Positions 1 through 7,930 of a DNA stretch of 39,009 nt are shown piece by piece. The translations under genes and the position numbers were made by a program. The DNA comes from Pseudomonadota bacterium. Its GTDB lineage: Bacteria; Pseudomonadota; Gammaproteobacteria; Burkholderiales; Thiobacillaceae. Under the pieces are notes generated by a model. That model saw nothing but the letters and a program-made list of their open reading frames with translations. It was not told the origin of the DNA and made no database searches. The DNA is taken from positions 7,870 through 46,878 of the forward strand of contig JAJZPR010000017.1 in assembly GCA_021847835.1 (NCBI GenBank). The letters run 5' to 3'. How positions within the stretch are numbered: the stretch's first letter is position 1; each line of letters opens with the position of its first letter.

Positions 1-67
1 TTTGCCTTTTGCCTTTTGCCTTTTGCCTTTTGCCTTTTGCCTTTTGCCTTTTGCCTTTTGCCTTGCC
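1..67. repeat. Heptanucleotide tandem repeat TTTTGCC at the left edge
   Basis: The window opens inside a perfect array: a partial unit, then eight complete TTTTGCC copies to position 62, then a shortened TTGCC. It lies beyond the stop codon of the thioredoxin gene on the other strand. Reading frames across it are repeat artefacts. Other heptamer arrays occur in at least six further gaps of this window. Confidence 0.95.
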
Positions 68-93
68 TCCGTGCGCCCCGTGCTTAATCGGTT

Positions 94-456
94 TTACTGC
101 TCTATGCCGTGTTCAGACAGGAAATCGCGCACCCAGTGCTCGGGCTTGGCGCTGTGCCAGCGGCCTTTCATCTCGCCGTCGACGAACAGCAGCACGGTGG
201 GAAAGCCGCGCATGCCGTAATGGCCGGCGAGCTTCATGTTGTGACCTTCGTCCACCTCCACCTTCGCCAGCAGGAATTTTCCGCCGTAGGCATGCGCCAC
301 GCGTTCGAGTATCGGGGTCAGCGCGGTGCAGGGCGGGCACCAGTCGGCCCAGAAGTCCACCAGGATGGGCGTATCCTTGGATAATTCGATCACTTCCTTG
401 TCGAACTGCTCATAGCTGGTGTTGAAAATCAGGCCGTCGTGATGCTTGATGCTCAT
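94..456 (-). CDS. Thioredoxin-family protein with CPPC active site
   Basis: A 120-residue single-domain thioredoxin fold protein, the usual length for cytoplasmic thioredoxins. The active site WCPPC is at residues 39-43 (Cys40 and Cys43) and the cis-proline loop GFPT is at 84-87. No signal peptide is visible, so it probably acts in the cytoplasm. The CPPC dipeptide differs from the CGPC of classical TrxA and is seen in divergent thioredoxins, usually implying a shifted redox potential or a dedicated partner; its substrate cannot be told from sequence. It lies 37 bp downstream of rmuC, separated by a short repeat, and may be co-transcribed with it. Confidence 0.88.
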   Translation of the reverse strand: MSIKHHDGLIFNTSYEQFDKEVIELSKDTPILVDFWADWCPPCTALTPILERVAHAYGGKFLLAKVEVDEGHNMKLAGHYGMRGFPTVLLFVDGEMKGRWHSAKPEHWVRDFLSEHGIEQ

Positions 457-458
457 GT

Positions 459-490
459 TTCTCTGCGCCCCTGCGCCTCTGCGTTGAAAG
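459..490. repeat. CTCTGCG-type repeat unit between rmuC and the thioredoxin gene
   Basis: The gap is almost filled by three CTGCG-containing units of 7-8 bases (CTCTGCG, CCCCTGCG, CCTCTGCG at 461-483). It is a single arm, without the inverted partner seen at other repeat sites here. Similar CTCTGCG-rich intergenic repeats are, from memory, scattered in many bacterial genomes. Confidence 0.6.
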
Positions 491-493
491 GTT

Positions 494-1783
494 TTACTCC
501 TGATCCGGCAACAGCGGCTGTGCGGGCTGCAAATGCTCCAGGTCGACCGCCTCGATCTGGCGGAAGCGCTTGCTGATCTTGTCGGAACTGATCTGCACGT
601 CCTGCACGTCGTCGTTGGCTTGTCTGATATGCGTGGCGAGCTTCTTCATGCGCTCCTCGAAGCGGCCGAAGTCCTTGCCCAGGCGCGACAGCTCTTCCTT
701 GATGATGTGCACCTGGCGCCGCGTCTCCACGTCCTTGATCACCGCGCGCGCGGTGTTGAGCACCGCCATCATGGTGGTGGGCGAGACGATCCACACGCGC
801 CGCTGCATGGCGTAGTCCACCAGGTCGGCATGGTAGGCGTGGATCTCGGCGAACACCGCTTCGGCCGGCACGAACATCACCGCGCCGTCGCTGGTTTCGT
901 GCTCGATGATGTACTTGGAGGCGATGTCCTCGATGTGCTTTTTCACGTCGGTCTTGAAGGCGCGCGTGGCGGCATTTCGTTCCGTCTCGGCGAGCGCGGA
1001 GTCGAACATGCGGTTGTAGTTCTCGAGCGGGAACTTGGAATCCACCGCCACCTTGCCGGTGGGTTCGGGCAGGGTCAACAGGCAGTCGGCGCGGCTCTTG
1101 TTGGACAGCGTGGCCTGGAATTCGTAGGCGCCCGGCGGCAGGATGTTGCGCACCAATGCCTCTAATTGAACTTCGCCGAAGGCGCCGCGCGAGCGCTTGT
1201 CGCCCAGGAGTTCCTGCAGCGTCACCACGTTGCTGGTGAGGCCGTCGATCTTCTTCTGCGCCTCGTCGATGGTCGCGAGCCGCGCCATGACGCTAGCGAA
1301 GGTCTCGTTGGTTTTCTTGAAGCCTTCGTCCAGGCGCTCGCTCACCTTGCCGGAAATTTCCGCGAGGCGCCCGTCCACCACGCCTGAGAGCCGCGCGATG
1401 GTGTCCTGGATCAGCTTCTGCTGCTCGCGGCCCTGGTCGGCAAACGTCGTCAGCGTCTTGTTGAGGAATTCCTGCTGCCCGGTCTTCAGCGCGTCGCTCG
1501 CCGCCGCCAGCGACTGCGTCTGCGCCTCGCGCAAGGCATCGAGCGCCTGGCGCAGGCGCTCGGCCGTGTCGGTCAGCGCCGCCTGGGTGCGGTCGCTCTG
1601 CAACGCCAGGCCCTGGTGCAAATCCTTCAGCATGGCCTGGTGCTGCGCGCCCAATTCCTTTTCCTGGCTTGCCGCCCGTTCGGCCTGGTGGCGCAGCACG
1701 GCGCCCAGGCGGATCAATGTCCACACCACCAGCACGATGACCAGCAGCATGAGAACGATGAGCAGCATCTCGATATTCGGCAT
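494..1783 (-). CDS. rmuC: DNA recombination protein RmuC
   Basis: A 429-residue protein with RmuC architecture: an N-terminal membrane helix at about residues 5-25, a long Ala/Gln/Glu-rich coiled coil to about residue 185, then the conserved RmuC nuclease-like domain. That domain includes the stretches GDKRSRGAFGE and ADCLLTLPEPTGKVAVDSKFPLENY. In E. coli RmuC limits inversions at short inverted repeats, and the family is grouped with PD-(D/E)xK-type nucleases. It probably acts on DNA at the inner membrane. The ATG at 1783 begins directly with the membrane helix, so this start is likely. A protein limiting recombination at inverted repeats is a suggestive neighbour in a genome so rich in them, but this is only a remark. 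Confidence 0.93.
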   Translation of the reverse strand: MPNIEMLLIVLMLLVIVLVVWTLIRLGAVLRHQAERAASQEKELGAQHQAMLKDLHQGLALQSDRTQAALTDTAERLRQALDALREAQTQSLAAASDALKTGQQEFLNKTLTTFADQGREQQKLIQDTIARLSGVVDGRLAEISGKVSERLDEGFKKTNETFASVMARLATIDEAQKKIDGLTSNVVTLQELLGDKRSRGAFGEVQLEALVRNILPPGAYEFQATLSNKSRADCLLTLPEPTGKVAVDSKFPLENYNRMFDSALAETERNAATRAFKTDVKKHIEDIASKYIIEHETSDGAVMFVPAEAVFAEIHAYHADLVDYAMQRRVWIVSPTTMMAVLNTARAVIKDVETRRQVHIIKEELSRLGKDFGRFEERMKKLATHIRQANDDVQDVQISSDKISKRFRQIEAVDLEHLQPAQPLLPDQE

Positions 1784-1799
1784 GCGCAGATTATCCTAG

Positions 1800-2028
1800 A
1801 AACCGCAGTTGGACGCGCCCGATGGTGCGTTCAGGCGCGTGGCTGGCGCGAAGCGACGACGACGCAGGCTGATGCCTGCAAGGAGGAGCGACAAAGCCAG
1901 GCGCGTGCCCGGACGTGCCAGCGGGTGCGTAGCGTTCTCACCCAACAGGTGAAGGTTATCGTAGCCAGGATTCTCAGTATTCACGGGCCTTTCCAAGTGC
2001 GTTAAGCGGTTAACTGCGGTTCCTAGGA
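1800..2028. other. Intergenic region without a convincing gene
   Basis: The 261-bp gap between the divergent rmuC and nuclease genes holds a run of short GC-rich words and a palindrome GTTAA-GCGG-TTAAC at 2001-2014. On the minus strand one frame encodes a hydrophobic stretch followed by four arginines, but no start or domain supports a gene. It may be a repeat-family copy or a decayed gene end. Confidence 0.4.
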
Positions 2029-2029
2029 T

Positions 2030-2035
2030 TATACT
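2030..2035 (+). promoter_or_regulatory. Possible -10 box for the nuclease gene
   Basis: TATACT at 2030-2035 lies about 10 bases before the ATG of the nuclease gene. A matching -35 at ideal spacing is not obvious, and the transcript would have almost no leader, so this is tentative. Confidence 0.3.
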
Positions 2036-2044
2036 TGCCCGCCT

Positions 2045-2590
2045 ATGCGACATTCTCTGAAAACGGCTGTTTTCCTGTTGTCGGCCTGGCTCACCCTGTC
2101 CTGCAGCGCAGGCAACGTACACACCCTGGAAGGCAGGGTGACCGGCATTGCCGACGGCGACACGCTGTACGTGCTGGACGCTTCCCGCAAAAGCCATAAG
2201 ATCCGGCTGCTCGGCATCGACGCGCCGGAACGCGGCCAGGCTTACGGCGAGCGCTCGAAGCAATCGCTTGCGAAGCTGGCCTACCGTCAGCAGGTCAGCG
2301 TGGACTGGCAAGGCCGCGATACCTACGGCCGCATCCTCGGCAGAGTGCGGGTCGCCGCGGCCGACTGCCGGCAAGGCAGTTGTCCGAAAACGCTCGATGC
2401 CAACCTCGAACAGGTGAGATTGGGGCTGGCCTGGTGGAACAGGAAATTCGCCGACTCGCAATTACCCGGCGATGCGCATCTCTATGCGGCGGCAGAGCGC
2501 CAGGCCAGAAAAGCCGGGGCCGGCCTGTGGGCGGACCCTGATCCCGTGCCGCCCTGGCGCTGGCGGCGCCAGAATCCGCGGCAGGATTAG
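2045..2590 (+). CDS. Exported staphylococcal-type nuclease (SNase-like)
   Basis: A 181-residue protein with an N-terminal export signal (residues 1-22, hydrophobic core FLLSAWLTL) and a thermonuclease domain from about residue 25. The catalytic pattern of S. aureus nuclease is kept: DGDT (Asp39), RLLGIDAPE with Arg54, Asp59 and Glu62, and YGRILG with Arg96. It should hydrolyse DNA and RNA in a calcium-dependent way outside the cytoplasm. Cys20 after a hydrophobic run could be a lipid anchor, but TLSC is a poor lipobox, so a cleaved signal peptide is as likely. The gene is monocistronic and ends four bases into the convergent peptidase gene. Confidence 0.9.
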   Translation: MRHSLKTAVFLLSAWLTLSCSAGNVHTLEGRVTGIADGDTLYVLDASRKSHKIRLLGIDAPERGQAYGERSKQSLAKLAYRQQVSVDWQGRDTYGRILGRVRVAAADCRQGSCPKTLDANLEQVRLGLAWWNRKFADSQLPGDAHLYAAAERQARKAGAGLWADPDPVPPWRWRRQNPRQD

Positions 2591-3345
2591 TCCAGCCGCT
2601 TCAAGGGGTTCTGCCGGTAGAACAGGCGCAACTGCTCATATACCGCCGGGTAGCAGCCGTGCAGGATTGCCGGCGCCTCGAAGAAGTATTCCGTCAGGAC
2701 GGCGAAAAATTCCGCCGGGCTCTCGCTGGCATAGGCATCCACCGCCGTTTCCAGGCCGGCATCCACCTGTCTGCACAAGTCCGCGTAGGCCTCGCCGAAG
2801 GCGCGCGCCCAGGCATCACTCGACATGTCCGGGTGCAGGGGCGGACGGCCGTTGGCCTCGCCGTTCTTCATGTCGAGCTTGTGGGCGAATTCGTGGATCA
2901 CCACGTTGTAGCCATCGCCGCCGCCCGACGCGGCGACATCGTCCCAGGAAAGCACCATGGGACCGCCTTCCATGGCTTCGCCGCTGCGCACGTGGCGGAC
3001 ATGGTGGACGACGCCGTCCTCGTCCATGTGCTCGCCTTCGTGGACGAACTCCCCCGGATAGACGACGATTTCCTGCCAGCCCTTGTACCAGCCATAGCCC
3101 AGATTGAGCACGGGCAGGACGGCGAGGCCGGCAATGACGGTGGCCATGTATTCATCCACCTCGGCACCGGCCGCGCCGGAGAAGGTCTTGTCCGCCAGCA
3201 GTTCGGCCGCCAGCTTGCGCAGCCGCGCCCGCTCCTCCGTCCCCAGGCCGCCGAAAACCGGCTGGGCCATGGCTTCGGCCCAGGCGGCGGCATCGAGGTT
3301 CAGGGACGCTTTGCCCTTGAACAGACGGGTAAGCAGGCCGGCCAT
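2587..3345 (-). CDS. mtfA: Zinc-dependent peptidase of the MtfA (M90) family
   Basis: A 252-residue protein. The zinc site HEFAH is at residues 151-155 (ligands His151 and His155, catalytic Glu152) and the third ligand is Glu212 in the SPAEFFAVLTEYFF stretch. Both the motif and its position match E. coli MtfA, which binds the glucose-PTS repressor Mlc and has aminopeptidase activity. Whether Mlc exists in this organism is unknown, so the partner may differ. The N-terminal LLTRLF segment is amphipathic. It follows typA with an 11-bp gap and may share its transcript. The 3' end overlaps the convergent nuclease gene by four bases. Confidence 0.88.
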   Translation of the reverse strand: MAGLLTRLFKGKASLNLDAAAWAEAMAQPVFGGLGTEERARLRKLAAELLADKTFSGAAGAEVDEYMATVIAGLAVLPVLNLGYGWYKGWQEIVVYPGEFVHEGEHMDEDGVVHHVRHVRSGEAMEGGPMVLSWDDVAASGGGDGYNVVIHEFAHKLDMKNGEANGRPPLHPDMSSDAWARAFGEAYADLCRQVDAGLETAVDAYASESPAEFFAVLTEYFFEAPAILHGCYPAVYEQLRLFYRQNPLKRLD

Positions 3346-3356
3346 GGCACCCCGGT

Positions 3357-5192
3357 TCAGCCGCCTTCCCGCGCCGCCCGCCGCCGATCATGCTCCTGCA
3401 GATGGCGCTTCCTGAGCCGGATGGACTTGGGCGTGATCTCCACCAGCTCGTCGTCGTCGATGAACTCGACGGCGGATTCCAGCGTGAGCTTGATCGGCGG
3501 CGTCAGGCGCACGGCTTCGTCAGTGCCTGACGCGCGCACGTTGGTGAGCTTCTTGCCCTTGATCGGGTTCACCACCAGGTCGTTGTCGCGGCTGTGGATG
3601 CCGATGATCATGCCTTCGTACAGCTTGTCGCCGGGCGACACGAACATGCGGCCGCGATCTTCCAGGTTCCACAACGCGTAGGCCACCGCCTCGCCGTTTT
3701 CCTGGGAGATCAGCACGCCGTTGTGGCGGCCGGGCAGGTCGGCCTTGATCGGGCCGTATTCGTCGAACACGTGGGCCATGATGCCGGTGCCGCGCGTCAT
3801 GGTCATGAAATCGCCCTGGAAGCCGATGAGGCCGCGCGCCGGGATGTGGTATTCGATGCGCACGCGGCCGTTGCCGTCCGGCTGCATGTCCTGCAGGTCG
3901 CCGCGGCGGCGGCCGAGTTCTTCCATGACCGCGCCCTGGTGGGCTTCCTCGACGTCGATGGTGAGCAGCTCGTACGGCTCCATCTTCTCGCCGTTGATTT
4001 CCTTGAACACCACGCGCGGCTTGGCCACGGCCAGTTCGAAGCCTTCGCGGCGCATGTTCTCCAGCAGGATGGTGAGGTGCAGCTCGCCGCGGCCGGCGAC
4101 CAGAAACACGTCGGCGTCGCCGGTGTCTTCCACCTTCAGCGCCACGTTGGTGAGCAGTTCCTTGTTGAGCCGATCGCGAATCTGGCGGCTGGTGACGAAC
4201 TTGCCTTCGGTGCCGGCCAAGGGCGAGGTGTTGACCTGGAAATTCATGGTCAGCGTGGGCTCGTCCACCTTGAGCATGGGCAAGGGCGTCGGATTGTCGC
4301 GGTCGGTGATGGTGACGCCGATGCCGATGTCCTCGATGCCGTTGATGAGCACGATGTCGCCGGCCTCGGCTTGGTCGACCAGAATGCGGTCGAGGCCCTG
4401 GAAGCCCAGCACCTGGTTGATGCGCCCGGTCTTCACTTCGCCGTCGATGCCGGCGGCCACCGCCACGGTCTGGCCGGGCTTGATGCGGCCGTTGCGGATG
4501 CGGCCCACGCCGATGCGGCCGACATAGGAGGAGTAATCCAGCGCGGCGATCTGTAGTTGCAGCGGCGCATCGGGGCTGCCTTCCGGCGCCGGCACGTGCG
4601 AAAGGATGGTCTCGAACAGCGGCGCCATGTCGGCTGCGGCACCGCCGGAAGACGGCGCGTCCTTGATGTCGAGGCAGGCCCAGCCGTTGAGGCCCGAGGC
4701 ATACACGATGGGGAAATCGAGCTGCTCGTCGGTGGCGCCGAGCTTGTCGAACAGATCGAAGGTGGAATTGATGGCATAGTCGGGGCGCGCACCGGGGCGG
4801 TCGACCTTGTTCACCACCACGATGGGGCGCAGGCCCAGGGCCAGCGCCTTCTTGGTCACGAAGCGGGTCTGCGGCATGGGGCCTTCCACCGCATCCACCA
4901 GCAGCACCACGCCGTCCACCATGCCCAGCACGCGCTCCACCTCGCCGCCGAAGTCGGCATGTCCGGGCGTGTCGACGATGTTGATGTGATAGTCGCCGTA
5001 CTTGATGGCCGTGTTCTTGGCCAGGATGGTGATGCCGCGCTCCTTTTCCAGGTCGTTGCTGTCCATGATCCGCTCGTCCATCTGCTGGTTGTCGCGGAAG
5101 GTGCCGGATTGTTTGAGCAGCTGGTCGACCAGCGTGGTTTTGCCGTGATCGACGTGGGCGATGATGGCGATATTGCGGAGTTTGCGGGACAT
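3357..5192 (-). CDS. typA: Translational GTPase TypA/BipA
   Basis: A 611-residue GTPase with the full set of G motifs: AHVDHGKT (residues 12-19), a G2 region near [17 protein letters not shown], and NKVD. EF-G-like domains II, III and V follow, then the BipA-specific C-terminal domain, which includes [13 protein letters not shown] and ends in a basic tail. BipA binds the ribosome and supports 50S assembly and growth under stress or low temperature. Length and motifs are canonical. The ATG at 5192 gives the standard [18 protein letters not shown] start. The mtfA-like gene lies just downstream. Confidence 0.97.
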   Translation of the reverse strand: MSRKLRNIAIIAHVDHGKTTLVDQLLKQSGTFRDNQQMDERIMDSNDLEKERGITILAKNTAIKYGDYHINIVDTPGHADFGGEVERVLGMVDGVVLLVDAVEGPMPQTRFVTKKALALGLRPIVVVNKVDRPGARPDYAINSTFDLFDKLGATDEQLDFPIVYASGLNGWACLDIKDAPSSGGAAADMAPLFETILSHVPAPEGSPDAPLQLQIAALDYSSYVGRIGVGRIRNGRIKPGQTVAVAAGIDGEVKTGRINQVLGFQGLDRILVDQAEAGDIVLINGIEDIGIGVTITDRDNPTPLPMLKVDEPTLTMNFQVNTSPLAGTEGKFVTSRQIRDRLNKELLTNVALKVEDTGDADVFLVAGRGELHLTILLENMRREGFELAVAKPRVVFKEINGEKMEPYELLTIDVEEAHQGAVMEELGRRRGDLQDMQPDGNGRVRIEYHIPARGLIGFQGDFMTMTRGTGIMAHVFDEYGPIKADLPGRHNGVLISQENGEAVAYALWNLEDRGRMFVSPGDKLYEGMIIGIHSRDNDLVVNPIKGKKLTNVRASGTDEAVRLTPPIKLTLESAVEFIDDDELVEITPKSIRLRKRHLQEHDRRRAAREGG

Positions 5193-5247
5193 GGTGCGGC
5201 CTGGCTTGGAAAACCGTATATTTTAGCAGATTTGAATATATACCCCG

Positions 5248-6504
5248 TTACTGCCGATAAAGAGGATGGCCGGCCAGCCGCCGCTCGATTTCCGCCAGCT
5301 GGGCCCGGTAGGCCGCGCTGCCGACCGTGCCGAAGCGGCGCACGAATGCCGCTTCCGGCATGAATTCGGGGAGATCCGAAAATGAGGGCGCAAGCGCGCC
5401 GTCCTTGTTGCCCAGCTTTGCCAGCCTGGCCTGCATGTCCGCCGCGCGCGGGCCGGCTCCCAGTTCGCCCAGTTTCGCCCCCGCCCGGTCGTAGGCGATA
5501 TCGGTAAAGCTGAAGCCGGAGCCCGATTGCACGTCCTCCTCCTCCTTGGCCAGGCCCATGGCATTGGCCAGACGGCTGCCGCCGTTGGCAGACAGCGCCG
5601 CGGCGATCAGGAGGTGCTCGGCGGCATCGCGGCGGCCATGCAGGGTGAGCAGCACGGGCGGCGCCCGGCGCGTGCTGCGGCCGCGCCCTTCCAGCAACTG
5701 GTGCAGGCTTATCCCTGCCACATAGGCAGCCAGTGCCGTGAAGGCGGCGCGGTTCTCGGCGGCAGCGTCGCCGCCGCGCCGCTGCGCATAGCCGAACACC
5801 CTGGCCAGCACTTCGTGCGCGGGCTGCAGGCTCTTGTCGGGATAGCGCTTCATGGTCCGGTTCACGAATTCCGCATAGACGAGCAGACGCTGCTTTTCCT
5901 CCATGCCGATCAGAACTTCCGCGCCCTTGCGCTCCACCAGGGTCAGCAACTCGGGCCGCCAGTGGAAATCCAGGCTCAGATGGTTCTCGGCCACCCGGAT
6001 GCCCTGCATGGCTTCGATCAAGGCTGTGTAAGCAGGATCCTGGCGCAGCCAGCGCTGCGCCACCCACAACACGCCGCGGCCCAGAAAGGACGGCAGAGGC
6101 AGGCTGCCTGCCTGCATGCCGCTCAGTACCAGATTGCGGTCCTGCTGGGACAGTTCCGCGGTGAAATTCAGGTACTCGCCGAAGGGGTTCTCCGGCACGC
6201 GCAGGCTTACGTTCAGCAAGGCCTTGCCCTCCTCCAGGCTGGCCGCTACACCATAAACCGGCTTGACCACGATCGCGTAATTGAGCAGGCGGTTGACTTC
6301 CTCCGCCGACAGTTCCAGGGTCTGCACGGTATCCGCCGTGCGCGCGCGCGGCAGGTTTCTCTCGAACAGGCGCTTGGCCCACACCAGGTCGTCGCGCGTG
6401 ATGCGCCCGCCCGGCTCGACGCGCGGCTGCTCATCCAGCGCTGCCCAGGCCAAGGCAGCCAGGCCGCCTGCCAGGAACAAGAGGAAGGCAAACAGGCGTT
6501 TCAT
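5248..6504 (-). CDS. Conserved hypothetical exported protein
   Basis: A 418-residue protein that I do not assign to a known function. Residues 1-22 form a signal peptide or membrane anchor (MKRLFAFLLFLAGGLAALAW). The rest is soluble, Ala/Leu/Arg-rich and mostly helical, with no recognisable catalytic motif and few cysteines. It should reside in the periplasm or be anchored in the inner membrane facing it. Its start overlaps the globin stop by four bases (ATGA, 6501-6504), indicating translational coupling, so the two products may be made in a fixed ratio. The downstream gap to typA is short. Confidence 0.75.
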   Translation of the reverse strand: MKRLFAFLLFLAGGLAALAWAALDEQPRVEPGGRITRDDLVWAKRLFERNLPRARTADTVQTLELSAEEVNRLLNYAIVVKPVYGVAASLEEGKALLNVSLRVPENPFGEYLNFTAELSQQDRNLVLSGMQAGSLPLPSFLGRGVLWVAQRWLRQDPAYTALIEAMQGIRVAENHLSLDFHWRPELLTLVERKGAEVLIGMEEKQRLLVYAEFVNRTMKRYPDKSLQPAHEVLARVFGYAQRRGGDAAAENRAAFTALAAYVAGISLHQLLEGRGRSTRRAPPVLLTLHGRRDAAEHLLIAAALSANGGSRLANAMGLAKEEEDVQSGSGFSFTDIAYDRAGAKLGELGAGPRAADMQARLAKLGNKDGALAPSFSDLPEFMPEAAFVRRFGTVGSAAYRAQLAEIERRLAGHPLYRQ

Positions 6505-6884
6505 CGGCCCTCTTGATTGCGCATGAAATCGGCCGTCTTGAAGAAGGCGGCGGCGAGTTCGGCTTTCAACTGCGCTTCGAGCCCCACGTCATCCATGGCG
6601 CGCTTCATGCAGTCCATCCACTGGTCGCGCTCGGACTCGCCGATGGCAAACGGCAGGTGGCGCCGGCGCAGGAAAGGATGGCCGAAGCGGTCGGTGTACA
6701 GCGGCGGACCGCCGGTCCAGCCGGACAAAAACCAGTACAGCTTGTTGCGCGATTCGGCAAGGTCGGCGGGATGCAGCTTGCGGATGCCGTAGTAGTCCGG
6801 ATCTTCGTCCATGAGGTCGTAAAAGCGGTCGACCAGCTTGCGCACGATCTCATCGCCGCCGATGCGGTGGTAGTGGGTTTCCAT
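6501..6884 (-). CDS. Group II truncated haemoglobin
   Basis: A 127-residue globin of the truncated group II type. It contains the characteristic Trp/Tyr-rich segment KLYWFLSGWTGGPPLYTDRFGHPFLRRRHLPF followed by WMDCMKRAMDD; the HP and RHLPF stretches surround the proximal-histidine region. Such proteins bind O2, NO or sulfide at haem b and are implicated in oxygen or nitrosative chemistry. Its natural ligand here cannot be deduced. It is cytoplasmic and overlaps the start of the exported 418-residue protein. egtD lies 46 bp upstream, so it could join a redox-protection transcript. Confidence 0.9.
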   Translation of the reverse strand: METHYHRIGGDEIVRKLVDRFYDLMDEDPDYYGIRKLHPADLAESRNKLYWFLSGWTGGPPLYTDRFGHPFLRRRHLPFAIGESERDQWMDCMKRAMDDVGLEAQLKAELAAAFFKTADFMRNQEGR

Positions 6885-6930
6885 CGTTCGATATCAATCA
6901 GGTTGTACAGCGGACAGGCGCTATTTTGCC

Positions 6931-7887
6931 TCAGACATAATACTGCACGGCAAACAGGCCCTCGCCGTCCCGCCAGCCCGCCTCGCGCGCAAATCCCGCC
7001 TCTTTCGCGAGCGCATCGAATTCCTGCGGCGTGTACTTGTAGGAGTTTTCCGTGTGCAGGCTTTCCCCGGCCTCGAACATCACCGCCACCCCGGCCACCG
7101 TCACCTGCTGGCGTACACGGCTGACCAGATGCATTTCGATGCGGCCTTCGGCGGGATTGTAGAAGGCGTAATGATCGAAGCCGTCTGGCCGGAAATCCGC
7201 GCCCAGCTCGTGGTTCATGCGCACGAGCAGGTTGCGGTTGAAGGCGGCGGTCACGCCGGCGGCGTCGTTGTAGGCCGCATGCAGGCGCGCCGGTTCCTTT
7301 TTCAGGTCGAAGCCGATCAGCAACCCGCCATCGGCGCCGGCCAGCGTGCGGAAAGCCTTCAGCAGGGCCACCGCTTCCGCCAGGCCCGCATTGCCGATGC
7401 TGGAGCCGGGGTAATACACCAGACGCCTTCCGGTTGCGGGCAAATGCGGCAACAAAGGGGCGAAACCATCGGCAGCGGTGAAATCCAGATGCACTGCCGT
7501 CACGTCCAGCGCCGGATGCTCGGCTGAGAGACGGCTGGCCGCCTCGGACAGCGCTTCGCCGGAGATGTCCACCGGCCAGTAGGACGCCGCTTCCAGCTTG
7601 CCGAGCAGGAGCCGTGCCTTGGCGCAGCAGCCGGCTCCGGGCTCGATCATGCAGGCCACCGTCCCGATGCAGCGGGCGATGGCTTCCGCCTCGGCCTGCA
7701 GCAAGGCGGTTTCCGCGCGTGTCAGGTAATACTCCGGCTGCCTGCAAATGGCCTCGAACAGGCGCGAGCCTTCGCCGTCGTAGAAATACTTGGGCGGGAT
7801 GCGCTTGGGCTGCCCGGACAGCCCTGTCAGGACGGCTTCCTTGAGCGTATCGGCGGGTAAGCCAAGCGTTAGCAGGCGGACAGGCAT
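6931..7887 (-). CDS. egtD: L-histidine N-alpha-methyltransferase (EgtD family)
   Basis: A 318-residue SAM-dependent methyltransferase that converts histidine to hercynine, the first step of ergothioneine (or selenoneine) synthesis. Family signatures: PPKYFYDGEGSRLFEAI near the N-terminus, the SAM motif EPGAGCCAKARLLL, YYPGSSIGNA, and HTENSYKYT near the C-terminus with the Glu/Ser pair that binds the histidine amino group. In the SAM motif the usual ELGSG is EPGAG. I place the start at the ATG 7887 (MPVRLLTLG); a TTG at 7908 would add seven residues. It is divergent from the EgtB-like gene, with about 45 bp between starts. Confidence 0.92.
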   Translation of the reverse strand: MPVRLLTLGLPADTLKEAVLTGLSGQPKRIPPKYFYDGEGSRLFEAICRQPEYYLTRAETALLQAEAEAIARCIGTVACMIEPGAGCCAKARLLLGKLEAASYWPVDISGEALSEAASRLSAEHPALDVTAVHLDFTAADGFAPLLPHLPATGRRLVYYPGSSIGNAGLAEAVALLKAFRTLAGADGGLLIGFDLKKEPARLHAAYNDAAGVTAAFNRNLLVRMNHELGADFRPDGFDHYAFYNPAEGRIEMHLVSRVRQQVTVAGVAVMFEAGESLHTENSYKYTPQEFDALAKEAGFAREAGWRDGEGLFAVQYYV

Positions 7888-7930
7888 CGGCTCAAACCAG
7901 GACAACAAGAACCTATGCTAGTCTGAATCC

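Noticed and set aside
2..425. Plus-strand reading frames starting in the left repeat (Met-Pro-Phe-Ala-Phe-Cys-Leu-Leu type)
   Set aside because: Their N-termini are translated TTTTGCC repeat and the remainder is antisense to the thioredoxin gene.
4856..6382. A 508-residue minus-strand frame across the typA start and the 418-residue gene
   Set aside because: It crosses the typA start in a different frame, is low-complexity Gly/Arg/Ala-rich and has no domain.
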